From the NCBI RefSeq assembly GCF_019703515.2, contig NC_059382.1:13371001-13435000 (forward strand): a stretch of DNA of 64,000 bases. Direction: 5' to 3'. The notes beneath the pieces are model-generated. The model saw nothing but the letters and a program-made list of their open reading frames with translations, was not told where the DNA came from and ran no database searches. A program made the translations under genes and the position numbers. This DNA comes from Myxocyprinus asiaticus. Taxonomy: Eukaryota; Chordata; Actinopteri; Cypriniformes; Catostomidae. This document shows, one piece after another, positions 52,083 through 62,500 of this stretch. Numbering within the stretch: position 1 is the stretch's first letter; every line of letters begins with the position of its first letter.

Positions 52083-52226
52083 CTAGGAAAAAGTGAAAAC
52101 AATGAGAAAGAGCAATTGCTTATGAGCTCTTTTTCTGTAGTATGCACAGACAATCATAACATGCAAAACAATCTTTATACACTGTAGGGCAAAAGATTAA
52201 CTCTGTGTACAAGGCTGCATATTTAC

Positions 52227-52344
52227 CTGCGGACTGCTGCTCTGTCAGGCACAGTGCCTTTTTATGTGACCAGCGCTTTAGTCTTGATGGAGTGTTGAGG
52301 CAGTTTAAAGATTCATTATGTTCCAGATGCATATTTAACATCAC
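52227..52344 (-). pseudogene. as3mt: as3mt pseudogene exon 8, three in-frame stops
   Basis: The acceptor is GCAATAG and the donor is GTAAAT. In phase with exon 7 it reads GDVKYASGT, then TAA and TGA where the family has Tyr-Arg, then IFKLP. A third stop, TAA, falls just before KGTVPD, where a Tyr is usual. The splice sites survive although the frame is closed. Confidence 0.85.
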
Positions 52345-52602
52345 CTATTGCGAGACATCATTGGTCACACTATTTCCATCAAATATAGCATCTGCTTCAT
52401 CAAATATAATGAGTATATGCAACACGAAGAAATGTAGTTCAGCTTTAATACTGAATACTGTTAACATACACAAACTTACAGAGAAATGTGAAGACAACAG
52501 GAAATGACCAAGCAAGAACAAAGAAGCAAATAACTATACAATAGTTATAGGTCTTTTTTACATTTGATTTTTAAGCCTTTAAAAGATAAATAAGTAGGTT
52601 AC

Positions 52603-52732
52603 CTATCTTTCTTTTAAGTTCTGGGTTTTGAACCGCAATGTGACTGCCTGCAACCAGACGGTGTGCTAAAGCCTACGTCCTTCATCAGAGTGATGAGGTA
52701 TTGCCAGTAGAGGGCGCCAGCCATTCCCTCAC
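52603..52732 (-). pseudogene. as3mt: as3mt pseudogene exon 7, frameshifted
   Basis: The acceptor is CATATCAG and the donor is GTAACC. The exon begins GEGMAGALYW and continues to KDVGFSTP. At about 52658 the frame slips by what looks like a 2-bp deletion. After it, the second frame carries the remaining family-like residues in phase with exon 8. Without the slip the exon would be 132 bp. Confidence 0.85.
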
Positions 52733-53106
52733 CTGATATGAAAATGTATTTGCTTGGTACCACTTCTTATTTCATACATTACCTAATCATACTATTCAAT
52801 TTGCTGTTACTAGGGAGTTCTGGGTGGTTGCTAAGGTACACTATTTTTTGCTGCACAAGCCTGTCACCTCATATAAACTAGCCAAATGAGTTTTGTTTTC
52901 TGGCCAGCTTTATTCTTCATCAATATCACAAATATGCATTCAATCTAAACTGTACAGTCACTAATTTGCTTGATTCTTGCCATGCTTTTTAAATTGGCAT
53001 GCCCCCATCTCAGGAATTCGGCATTCCAAGAAAATTTCACTGGATTTTCGACTTTGTGGTGCTGTTTATTTGCGCTAATCTCATAAATATGATCTTCTGA
53101 CCTGAC

Positions 53107-53862
53107 TTAAGCGCACCAATAAAGGAAAATGATCTCATTATTTACTCACCCTCATGCCATCCCAGATGTGTATGACTTTCTTTCTTCACCAGAACACAAA
53201 TGAATATTTTTAGAAGAATATTTCAGCTCTTTAGGTCCATACAATGTAAGTGAATGTTGAACAAAACTTTGAAGCTCCAAAAAGCAGATAAAGGCAGCAT
53301 AAAAGTAAACCATATGACTCCAGTGGTTTAATCATTGTCTTCAGAAGCAATCCAATTGGTTTTTGGTGAGAACAGACAAAAATATAATTTCCACTATAAA
53401 TCTTGATAGCAGTCTCCTTGGCGATCATGATTTCAAGCTCGATTACACTTCCTAGTGCTTGACGCATGTGCAGAGCGATAGATAGCGCTATAGTAAGAGT
53501 AATCAAGCCTGAATTTATGATTGTGTCTAGAGACTGAAGTGGCAAGATGTACGGTGAAAATGATTTACAATCTAGTTTGTTCTCACCCAAAACCAACTGG
53601 ATCACTTCAGAAGACATTGATTAAACTACTGGAGTCTTATGGATTACGTTTACACATTACATTTATGCTGCCTTTATGTGCTTTTTGGAGCTTCAAAGTT
53701 CTGGCCACAATTCACTTGCATTAAATTGATCTACAGAGCTGAGATATTCTTCTAAAAATCTAATTTGTGTTCTGCAGAAGAAAGAAAATCATACACATCT
53801 GGGGTGGCATGAGGGTGAGTATATGATGAGAATTTTCATTTTTGGGTGAACTATCCCTTTAA
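53107..53862. mobile_element. TTAA element with long inverted arms, in as3mt intron 6
   Basis: The right end is canonical (TTTTTGGGTGAACTATCCC, then TTAA at 53859-53862). The left end is worn but starts at a TTAA (53107). Arms of about 350 bp are complementary. Any frames within are chance. Confidence 0.8.
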
Positions 53863-54441
53863 TTCATGTTGTTTACTTTGTTATTTTGCAAAAGATGACT
53901 GCATTTACTTGCTGACTGATTGGTCAAACAGTACTTGAGCTAACTCATAATCTCCAGCATGGCCACACCAATCATATAAGTTCCCACGAGTTTAATTAAT
54001 TTATGTACTTTTGATAACAAAATAAATTTAAAATCAGTTACTTTAATACTTTTTCTTGAGTCAGTTTCCATGAAGGTATCTTTACTTTTACTTAAGTATG
54101 ACGAATGGATACTTTATAAAACACTGGATAAATCTAATGCACACTTGCATGGACGTGACACATTTCATATTTTTTCATAACTTGAATCAATGACAACATT
54201 CTAGTTTGCATACCATGACCAGTTTTTACTGTGAGAGCACAATGTGATGCAATGCATTATATTGATGAAATAAATGAAAATACATTGATGAAAAATGTCG
54301 CTATTTTTTCCAGTAAATCAGGCTAATCAACCCCATAAATGAATGCAGTGTGGTTCTAAAATTCTAAAATGTAACAAATGAAGTCATCTTAGAATGAAAA
54401 AAAGTCTGGCTATTTGTAAATATTAATATATCAATGTTTAC

Positions 54442-54523
54442 CCCAAAGAACTGGATCTTCCTTGAAAGAGTATGGAACTACTTTGCTTGCATACATGTCG
54501 CTATAGTACAACTCCCCACCCTC
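54442..54523 (-). pseudogene. as3mt: as3mt pseudogene exon 6
   Basis: The acceptor ends TATTATAG and the donor is GTAAAC. The 82-bp exon reads EGGELYYSDMYASKVVP then FKEDPVLWG and ends one base into a Gly codon that exon 7 completes. No lesion is visible. Confidence 0.9.
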
Positions 54524-54629
54524 CTATAATACATGCAAGATGCAAAACTTGGTAAAGGTTTTTGTTGTGTAAATAATACAATGATAGAAAAATTATCAGT
54601 AGCTACTGTATGTTGTAGAAATATCTTAC

Positions 54630-54699
54630 CTTTAAAACTTTGTAAGCTTTGCTTATCACAGTTCTCTTATCTGGGCACAGACATATTACACAATTTGAC
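54630..54699 (-). pseudogene. as3mt: as3mt pseudogene exon 5
   Basis: The acceptor is TTTCTTTCTAG and the donor is GTAAGA. The 70-bp exon reads SNCVICLCPDKRTVI then KAYKVLK, the conserved methyltransferase segment before GGELYFSD in this family. Its frame is intact and in phase with both neighbours. Confidence 0.88.
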
Positions 54700-54954
54700 C
54701 TAGAAAGAAAAAATAAATCAGTGGCCTTTTTACTCCACCAAAGTATTTTGCACAGACAAATTAGTGGTCTACAAATATACTACCTGTAGCACTTTATAAT
54801 AAGGTTACATTTGTTAACATTAGTAAATGCAGTAGGTATGATTAACTAACAATGAACAATATGTGTTTACAGTATTTGTTAATCTTAGTTAATGTTCATT
54901 TATTTTTTTTATAATTATTCACTGTTAGTTCATGTTTGTTCATAATGTTTTAAC

Positions 54955-55382
54955 CAACACACTCTCACGGCAAAATCATCAGGATTCATACGACTTTTCT
55001 AAATTTGGCTAATTTGTATGATATCGTGCAACTGCACTCATTTGAATTCCTACGACTTTCACTACAGCCAGTGACGTCATTGGACATCATTTCCATCTAA
55101 TATGTGACAATTACTTGCTTCTGTCACACACAACAGCTTCCTATCATGTTTACACACTCTACTGATTGGTTAAGTTTAGATAAGGGGTTTGGGTTAGAGC
55201 ATAATATTAATAAGTATGTCCTTAACGCCTCGTGCGTGGGACTCGCGCTTACTTCTGCAATAGATATCCGGGTATTTGCACGTGATGAAGTCGTACGAGT
55301 TTATGCGATCAACATCGTGCGAGACCATAAGAAATAGCCAACTTGTAAATTATGTATGAATTTTCATGAGATCGGGTTGGTT
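54955..55382 (-). mobile_element. unclassified about 400-bp repeat, copy 2, in as3mt intron 4
   Basis: Reverse complement of the 34.1-kb repeat: it starts ACACACTCTCACGGCAAAAT and ends TTTTCATGAGATCGGGTTGG. Shared internal landmarks include GTGACAATTACTTGCTTCTG. Confidence 0.75.
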
Positions 55383-55608
55383 TTACCTAATGTTAGCACA
55401 CATAACTTTAAAAAAATTAACAAGCAATTAACAATTTTGAAGCAATTAACATTAACCAAGATTAACAAGTGGTGATACATTTTCGTTTATTGTAAGCTCA
55501 TGTTAACTAATGTCGTTTACTGTTCACAAATGTAACCTTATTTTAAAGTGTTACCATAATATCTATTATATAAAAATGACCTCAGAAGAGAAAATCTCAA
55601 GAACATAC

Positions 55609-55709
55609 ACAATTACATCCAATGAGTTGTTCTGTATCCCTGCATCACTGAGCTGCTCCATGTATCCTTTCACAAACACAGTGTTTGTTTTTAAATATCC
55701 AAAATTCTC
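55609..55709 (-). pseudogene. as3mt: as3mt pseudogene exon 4
   Basis: The acceptor is CCATCAG and the donor is GTATGT. The 101-bp exon is open and reads ENFGYLKTN, then VFVKGYMEQL and DAGIQNNSLDVIV. This matches the AS3MT segment before the SNCV motif. It ends two bases into a Val codon that exon 5 completes. Confidence 0.85.
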
Positions 55710-56020
55710 CTGATGGTACAGGACAAATTTTTGTGAGGCAACTATCTAATTATGGAGCACACATTGACATATGATGTAGTTTCAACATAGCACTGGGCGA
55801 CAGGTAACTGTTGTTAATGTTTTAATGCTAAATATGACATCTTATTAGCGTATATTTCACATATAGCCTACTAGTTAGATAAATATTTATTTGCAAAACA
55901 ATGTTTATTTAGGCTAATATGCCAGGTTTTTCAACTATATTTGACATGCTCTGTCGTGCAAATACTGAAATGTTTACTATTAAGCTTGGTTAAAATGTTG
56001 GAACTATGATGAAGTGCCAT

Positions 56021-56135
56021 CTCGTCCGTCGTATCCAATCCAATGTCATGACCACTCTCCCCCATCAGTTTGCTGACACAGTCTCTCTTACAACCTTCCA
56101 ACTTCTCAGGTACCACCAGACCACAACCAAAATAC
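56021..56135 (-). pseudogene. as3mt: as3mt pseudogene exon 3, SAM motif deleted
   Basis: The acceptor CTGCAG at 56136-56141 follows an intron of about 110 bp. The exon completes an Arg codon with exon 2 and reads YFGCGLVVPEKLEGC, then KRDCVSKLMGESGH and GLDTTDE. AS3MT normally has a glycine-rich methyltransferase motif I between that Cys and the RDC; here about ten codons are missing, with two more lost shortly after RDC. Homology fades at 56021. The open frame runs on to about 55931 but no longer resembles the family, and no convincing donor is seen. Confidence 0.85.
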
Positions 56136-56245
56136 CTGCAGAATAGGCTTTATACACTTAATATAATGCATTCATTCAAAATAATGGGCTACTGGAACAA
56201 ATAAGACAAAACTGAAGTCTGTGACACAATCTAGATGACGTTTAC

Positions 56246-56391
56246 CTTTTACAAACATCTGGGTGGACTTGATTTAGGGCTTCACATGCGCTCTTGGGCA
56301 GGAGTCTGGAGGGCATGACACAGGCAGCATTGGTTTGCAGGTCTTCTGACGTCTCCAGAATACAAATTCTATATGAATTAACAAAATTTAA
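56246..56391 (-). pseudogene. as3mt: as3mt pseudogene exon 2
   Basis: The acceptor is a pyrimidine-rich stretch ending TTTTGCAG and the donor is GTAAAC. The 146-bp exon is open throughout and ends two bases into a codon. TSEDLQTNAACV, PKSACEAL and the following histidine-proline-aspartate stretch match the N-terminal part of AS3MT just before the YGCGLV motif. An AAAC microsatellite lies just upstream in intron 1. Confidence 0.85.
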
Positions 56392-56418
56392 CTGCAAAAC
56401 AATGTTGAGGTGTACAGA

Positions 56419-56453
56419 AAAAAACAAACAAACAAACAAACAAACAAACAAAC
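56419..56453. repeat. (AAAC)n microsatellite
   Basis: About eight AAAC units in as3mt intron 1, just upstream of exon 2 on the minus strand. Confidence 0.95.
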
Positions 56454-56536
56454 GTAGTCGTCAACAACGAAGCGTTATTGGACGCTTGTTGTGTAAGAGG
56501 CCCTTCAGACAGAACGCGTTCTCGCGCTAAAAATAA

Positions 56537-56566
56537 ATTAATTAATTAATAATAATAATAATAATA
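56537..56566. repeat. (TTAA)n and (AAT)n compound repeat
   Basis: TTAA units pass into AAT units at the left edge of the CpG-rich block. Confidence 0.9.
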
Positions 56567-56856
56567 AAAAGGCTAGACACAACGCAGCGACAACAACACA
56601 ACGCAGGCGGTTCGAAACGCGTTTTTTAAAAAATGTTTACGTTATTTTTAACCTGACACAGCGCCTAGAAAACGAAACGCTGCTGCGTATATATGCGCGA
56701 GACGGACCATTACGCCGCATCTCGCGAATATTTATCTAGAAAAACAGCGCTAACTGAAGCCGTTTGGAGTGAACGGCTCCTTAAATGCTTCCTTTATTAA
56801 AATTGGAGCGTTCTCGAATCGCTTGCATTGTAAAAAAACGCGTTCGAACTTCTTAC

Positions 56857-56886
56857 CTCAACGTTCTCATGTACCGCTGAAGACAT
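56857..56886 (-). pseudogene. as3mt: as3mt pseudogene exon 1, coding part
   Basis: The ATG at 56886-56884 opens ten codons (MSSAVHENVE) and then meets a GTAAG donor in phase 0. The start is chosen because it lies in a CpG-rich block and its phase matches the exon 2 acceptor. The 5' untranslated part cannot be delimited. Nothing in this exon itself is broken. Confidence 0.75.
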
Positions 56887-57198
56887 GTTTGGCGCGTTTG
56901 GTTTACGACGTAGAACGGCCTAAGTCCGAAGAAACTTGGTCGCGTACTTCATAAATGCAATCAGCCCCTATGATTTTATAAATTACCTTAATTCAAATGG
57001 ATTATTTGATTATGGTGTACTGGACAATGTGTATAACTTGGTTTTTAAATGTACAAAGTCTTGTTAAAAAAAAAAAAGCTGGCAACGAAATGTCAAACGA
57101 ATTCAATATTATTTCTACACATAATAGGCTACAGCCCTTTTACATAAAATATTATCTGTCATGTAGGCTACTGTCCTGGCAAGGTTGGGTTTAAAGTA

Positions 57199-57345
57199 GG
57201 GTTTCCACCCGTCCTGTAAAATACGGGATGCGTCCCGTATTGAATCAATATGGGACGCGATTAGTCCCGTATTTAAGCTGGTCTGATGGCGTCACGGAGA
57301 AATCATTCCAGATCGCCAATTTGACATTGGCATAAGTTATAAAAT
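57199..57345. mobile_element. TACGGGA palindromic repeat
   Basis: GGGTTTCCACCCGTCC then TACGGGATGCGTCCCGTA, with more GGGACG/CGTCCC inversions, suggests a transposon terminus. The other end is not found. Confidence 0.45.
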
Positions 57346-57355
57346 TTGCCTACGG

Positions 57356-57470
57356 TGGGTAAGGGACCGTCTGAAATGTCCACACATTGTGCTAAAACAT
57401 GCTAATACTGTGGAGGGTGTGGTAAGGGACCGTCTGAAAAGTCCATAAATGGTGGTAAAACTGTGGAGTT
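57356..57470 (+). repeat. two tandem copies of a unit of about 60 bp
   Basis: GGTAAGGGACCGTCTGAAA recurs at about 57357 and 57421, each followed by GTCCA and CTGTGGAG. A partial third unit is at about 57784 (GGTTAGGGGCCGT). Confidence 0.7.
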
Positions 57471-59070
57471 TTTTCTATATAGATGTTTAATAAGATCAAA
57501 CAGTGTATGAATACAATCATAAAGACAAGTACAGGTGAAGGAAAAAAATAAACAAATAAAATAAATAAAAATTATATAAAAAATAAAATAAAATAAATGT
57601 GAATAAACCATCCAAAATGTATACATAAATAAGATAAAGATTAAAATAAATATATTTTTAACATATAAATTATGTATTTTATTTTTATAAGTCATGGGTC
57701 AGGAAAGTTCTTATTTTAGCATATAAGAAAGGATATAACATTTTTATTAATAACGCATATTAACTCAACGCATTTATCGCTAAAACTGTGGAGAATGTGG
57801 TTAGGGGCCGTAAAGTGAGTTTGTCTTGTTTTTGTCGAGTTTATTCCAAAACGGCAACTGCTTCAAACGGGTCCTGCAGAAATAGTCGCAATGTTTATCA
57901 CGATCAACCACCAGAGGTCGCACCGCGCACATATTTTCAGTAAATCTTTTTCCATTGATCAAAGAAAGACTTCTGCTGCTGCTAGAATTATTCAAACTTT
58001 TTTGTCACTGGCATATTTATGGTGATCACGTGGTGTGATTTTAATCTATGTTTCAACTACTTCGTGCTCAGTTCTTCAGCTGTTTAAGTCTACAACCATT
58101 TTAGCATTAGTGTAGAAATCATAAACATTACAATCTATTGTTGTTCATCTAGAGTTGGGAAGACTGAATCGGTTTATTATTTACACTAATAGTCATTTTT
58201 ATATTGGATTACTGTAAAGTATAATTCTCTAACATTTGTCTAAAGGGATTCCTTCAAAACGACAGTAAATGGTAGTTTTATTTGCATTATAATAGCAATA
58301 GAATAGTGGTTGATTAAAACTGGGTTTTCAATGACTGATTCTTAAACTCACGCTTGGTCCCCCACCACCCAATCTTGAATATTTGGTTATATTCTTGCTG
58401 CATGCTGTGTCTATCAGCTGCTCCCTTTAAGGATCATCTAGACAGATTCTGTAATATTTCACCTTTAGAGTCAGACTGTGAACTTCTAACCTAGAACAAG
58501 TCAGCGATGATAACGTTAAGTTCAGTGGCCAGGGAAAAGAAAACATCTCTGTGAATCACTTTCCTGTAGTTCTGTGTAAACTTTTGAGTTTATCTAGAAA
58601 GGTTTGGTAGTATGTGTATGTTTTGGCACAGATAAGAGACAGCAGTGTGAAGAAGAGGACTGATATGCTGTGATGAATACCGACATTGTTACTTCCCTGT
58701 GTGTGTGTGGAACTAGAAAACTCTTCCCACAGCGTCCTGCTTGACATTAAGCAGAATCAGTCAGCTGTGACCTTACACTGCCCTCAGTGTCCTAAGTCTT
58801 TTACCAAACAACAGCCTGCACTCTGATTTAAGGGTGGTCCAAGCATGTCTGGTTTCACCCCCTTGTAAGCAAATATCTGTGGGATGAGTCTAAAAGCCTT
58901 TGTTGTCCATGTCGAGACATTCTCTGTCAGAAAGATGGGTCATTATTTCATTTCAAGGTGTTGGTTTAAAAGTCCTATAAGATACAGGTTTTTTTTTTTT
59001 AAATGAAATAAATAGCATTACTCTATAACTGACATGTAAAGAATAAGTAAAGGATAATATACTGTATACT
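57471..59070. other. spacer
   Basis: 57480-57760 is extremely AT-rich and gives a spurious 97-codon minus frame. Only the weak zinc-finger remnant stands out beyond it. Confidence 0.5.
58767..58826 (+). pseudogene. possible C2H2 zinc-finger remnant
   Basis: The frame reads LHCPQCPKSFTKQQPAL then a stop. Cys-x2-Cys-x3-Phe fits the first half of a C2H2 finger, but the His pair is not in frame. A weak, short match. Confidence 0.3.
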
Positions 59071-59184
59071 GAACAGTGGGGTCCAAAAATTTGAGACCTC
59101 TATTAAAAATGCTTCTATTTGACATTTTTGTAATTTAATAGAATTTTAACTGAAAAAGTCCTTGGTATGTCCCCCATTTGCTTT
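59071..59184 (+). mobile_element. mariner-like terminus fragment
   Basis: Begins ACAGTGGGGTCCAAAAATTTG and runs to GGTATGTCCCCCATTTGC, matching the family at 28.4 and 63.7 kb. It is cut by the next element. Confidence 0.6.
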
Positions 59185-60091
59185 AAAGGGGTCATGACAC
59201 GAGGAATTAAATTTTCCTTGATCTTTTGACATATAAGAGGTCATTATACTATAAAAACACACTGTAAGTTTCAGAATTCAAAACATCGTCCTCACTGCAA
59301 AAAGAGCATTTGTTGAAACCAAGCAGCCAAAACAACTCATTCTCTACTTCCTCCACACTGTGATGTCACACTGTGGTAGACACCTACTTTACCTTATCAC
59401 TTCCGTAGCCCCGCCCAGTAGTGGTGAGCAGTGAGATGACAAGCAGAGAGCAGGTCAATCAAGAACAAAGAGCAAATCACAACAGTGGGCATTTAAATGA
59501 GAAGCAGCACCAAAACCAAACGTTTCTGACATATTTTTATCATATTTTATATTTATCTTAACATAACCATACTAACAACAATAAAGTCAGCAAACAGCCA
59601 AAAATAAGCCTATAACACAAACCGCATAATTTTTTTCATGTTGCAATGCATGCTGTGAACTCACAAATCAGCAACATTTTCAGTATGAAATTGTTCATTC
59701 AGACAACTCTGTTAGGCTAGTTGGGACAACATTTGGGGGAATATTGTTGGTCTAACGTGTCTTTATGCAGATGCAAAACTGAATAAAATGTAATTTCATT
59801 TTTTACGATGTACAGAGGGCAAAATCTTAAATTCTTCTTATTCATTTCATTTCAAAAAGGTTTCTTATATCAAGCAATTTTTTCATAATTCTGTTTATAT
59901 CCAGGTTTAAATTCCTTCCAGTCTCGAACTGTTGAACTCAAACCCCACTGTAAAGATAGAATATTTCGGGTCTAAGTAATAGTACGCTATTTGTATTCAC
60001 ATGCATCCGATCCGATTTGATTACTATGTTAACATAACTAAGTCTGACTGTTTATCAAAGCTCTGCTTTTTAAAACAGTGACCCCTTTGTA
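59183..60091. mobile_element. TTAAAGGGGTCATGAC-family element
   Basis: Starts TTAAAGGGGTCATGACACG. The right end CAGTGACCCCTTTGTA is a weak inverted match. The body has no transposase. The repeat family call rests on recollection of fish repeats. Confidence 0.6.
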
Positions 60092-61078
60092 CTTTATTCT
60101 AAGTCCATGACCATGCTACCGCAGACCAAGACATCAAAGCAATGTTCTTTGTGCAGCATTTCCACCACCTCTGTCTTCTCTGACAAATGAATAGTTGTCA
60201 AGCTCCAGAACTTGACCTCGGTCTTGGTCCCAGATTATTTGTTTAATTTCTGTTCCTTTTTTTTTTTTTTTTTTTTGTAGTCAAGGCAAGCAAGAGGTTA
60301 TTGTCAGTTCAAGCCTGACAAACATCTACGCTGGGAAGGGTTCACTGCCAGACTAAAGGGTAATCTTTGGAAGATCAAATAAAATGGAAGTCAGAGGAGG
60401 GGAATGTGTACAGTGTCACACAGTTGGCCTTCACCTCGGCAAACAAATCCCTACTGTTCAACTTTGTGTCCTACATGCACGCATACGATCTCAGAAGTTT
60501 CATTTAACCTCTGCTGTCCTTATGAACCCCTCTAACCGCCTAGTTAAAGGAAGCTATTGCAACACATTCAAGGTTAGTCATTTTTCTTTCAGTGCAAGAA
60601 CAATGTATGCCGGGAGTGTATCAGATCCTGCTGTGTATACTCACTGCGGACGTTCAGATGGATTGTACAATGTGATGTCTGTGAAATGAAGATACCAAAA
60701 ACAAAATCTTTAGATAAAGGTTACTTGGATCTAAAATAAGTGACGTTACACACTTCTCAGCAGTATCCCTCTCTCTGTTTTGTAATCTGCCATATCTAAT
60801 GTGATATTTATACTATATATATTCATGTCATTTCCATCTGCATAACTGGGTCACATGAAATCTGTTTTTATGACTATTCTTTGATCAAACATGGAATATG
60901 CATGATCTATCTCTTTCAAACACATGATAAAAGAACAATATTTTTCATTGCTAAATTTGTAGATTATAATGTGGTGGCAACAAGGCAGCTGATTTAGCCA
61001 ATGTGGTAGACAGAGGAAAATGAACATGAGAACACTTTCACTTCTAAATTCATAAACGCATACTGTGAAGTCCTGTGC
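60092..61078. other. spacer, possibly with conserved sequence
   Basis: 60100-60680 is non-repetitive and GC-balanced, with a 101-codon plus frame of no recognised domain. Confidence 0.4.
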
Positions 61079-61362
61079 TTAAAAGGATAATTAACAACAA
61101 CAACAAAAAAAAAACAATGTTGTTTCAAACCCTAATGATTTACTTTCTTCTGTGGAACACAAAAGGATGTTATCCTCAGCCACCATTCACTTTAATTGAA
61201 GCTTTTTTTTTCCCTACAGTGAAAGTGGATGGTGACTGAGGCTAACATTCTGCCTAATATCTTTTGTGTTCCATGGAAGAATGATATTCATATGGGTTTA
61301 AAACAACATAAGGCTGAGTAAATGATGACAGAATTTTCATTTTTGGCTGAATAGTCCCTTTA
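61079..61362. mobile_element. TTAA MITE
   Basis: Left TTAAAAGGATAATTAACAAC is worn. The right side reads TTCATTTTTGGCTGAATAGTC, then CCTTTAA. The central inverted blocks have GTGGAACACAAAAGG. It shares TTAA with the element starting at 61359. Confidence 0.75.
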
Positions 61363-62500
61363 AAGGAATATTCCAGGTTCAATACAAGTTAAGATCAATT
61401 GACAGCATTTGTGGCACAATATTGATTACCACAAATGTTAATTTCAACTCGTCCCTCCTTTTCTTTAATAAAAGCAAAAATCTGGGTTACAGTGGGGCAC
61501 TTACAATGGAAGTGAATGGGGGCCAATTTTTGAACATCAAAATACTCACCTTTTCAGAAGTATAGTCACAAGACAAACAATATGCATGTAAACATGATAA
61601 CATGATAAAATCACTTACCAACCATTTCTGTGTAAAGTTATTGACCTGTTTCAGTAACGCCACATTCCCTGCAGCCGCCATATTTGTGACCATCAGCAGG
61701 AGGAAACACCCAAAAAACGATATCATGAAAAACATCAAAAATTGCTTTTGATCCATGCCAAGTCCCAGGAAAAGTTCATACAGGCCTGAAGACAGCACAA
61801 ATATGACCAAATTGAACTATAAAGATATATATAAAGATATTTTATCCATGGTTCATCCACGGACGCAGGCGAGTCTGATGCGTGACCGGCGAGTACACAC
61901 GCCCAACGGTACATCACCGTAAACATCATTTTTACAAACTTCATTCAGAATTTACAAATGTTTTTGTGTTGTTTTCTGGTCTGATTTAGTCACAGTATTA
62001 AAAAAACGTCTGTGATGAATCCATCTGTATGAATGATAGAGCTTCTTTTAACTCCTGAAGAAGGTTTTTGTCGCATCTCACAGCGCAGCACAATGATGGT
62101 ATATGGAATATTGGTCACAGACATGGCGGCGCGGTCATACAGTGACGTCACATAAGCAGGTCAATAGCCAGTTTTGCAACTTTGTTGCCATGATGATGTA
62201 TTGTCAACAAACCCTAAAATGACTATTAAAGCTGTATTGACATACAGCTCGAATAATACATTAGGTTTAACAGAAGCATTAATGTAAGTGCTTTTTATAA
62301 AATTATAAGCTGTACATTTCTGCCTTTAAACCCTCAAAAAATTGGCCACATTCACTTCCATTGTAAGTGCCGCACTGTAACCTCGATTTCTGCTTTTTTT
62401 AAAGAAAAGGAGGGACAAGTTGAAATTATTTTTGTGGTAATCAACATTATGCTACAAATGCTGTCGACTGAACTTGTATTGAACCCGGAATATTCCTTTA
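61359..62500. mobile_element. TIR element (AAAGGAATATTCCAGG family) with nested insertion
   Basis: The ends are the same as in the 30.46-kb copy. The element is split by about 520 bp at 61643-62162; on either side the sequence continues as in the intact copy. It shares its left TTAA with the neighbouring TTAA MITE. Confidence 0.85.
61643..62162. mobile_element. TIR insert nested in the 61.4-kb element
   Basis: It begins GACCTGTTTCAGTAACG and ends with GTCACATAAGCAGGTC, so the termini are inverted. A second inverted match involves CCGCCATATTTGTGACC and GGTCACAGACATGGCGG. No coding content was recognised. Confidence 0.7.

Larger units (their letters stand above)
51966..56886 (-). pseudogene. 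as3mt: arsenite methyltransferase (as3mt) pseudogene, non-processed
   Basis: AS3MT transfers methyl groups from S-adenosylmethionine to trivalent arsenic in the cytosol. Nine minus-strand exon remnants read in family order. Recognisable pieces are TSEDLQTNAACV, YFGCGLVVPE, SNCVICLCPDK, GGELYYSDMYAS, GALYW and ADRMGSSV. Seven of the eight introns have GT/AG borders with matching phase where it can be tested, so this is a genomic copy and not a retrocopy. Lesions: exon 3 goes from LEGC almost directly to RDC, losing about ten codons that normally carry the DLGSGSG-type motif, and its 3' end is unrecognisable. Exon 7 is about 2 bp short (near 52658), which shifts the frame. Exon 8 has stops at 52316-52318, 52313-52315 and 52262-52264. 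A C-terminal exon seems to be absent between exons 8 and 9. A TTAA element lies in intron 6 and another repeat in intron 4. Recognition is from family knowledge; the pseudogene call is strong. Confidence 0.9.
56460..56960 (-). promoter_or_regulatory. CpG-rich block at the as3mt 5' end
   Basis: CG dinucleotides are frequent here (several ACGCG, GCGCG and TTCGAA groups) in an otherwise CpG-poor window. The block spans the as3mt start codon and is best read as the remains of its CpG-island promoter. No clear TATA box was identified. The function is inferred from position. Confidence 0.5.

Noticed and set aside
53231..53617. 128-codon minus frame
   Set aside because: It lies inside the long-armed TTAA element; the frame is a by-product of repeat sequence.
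56419..56453. Regular short repeats that could suggest a CRISPR array
   Set aside because: A plain AAAC microsatellite in a vertebrate intron; no spacers. No CRISPR array exists in the window.
57402..57695. 97-codon hydrophobic minus frame, like a membrane protein
   Set aside because: Extremely AT-rich low-complexity DNA; no splice or family support.
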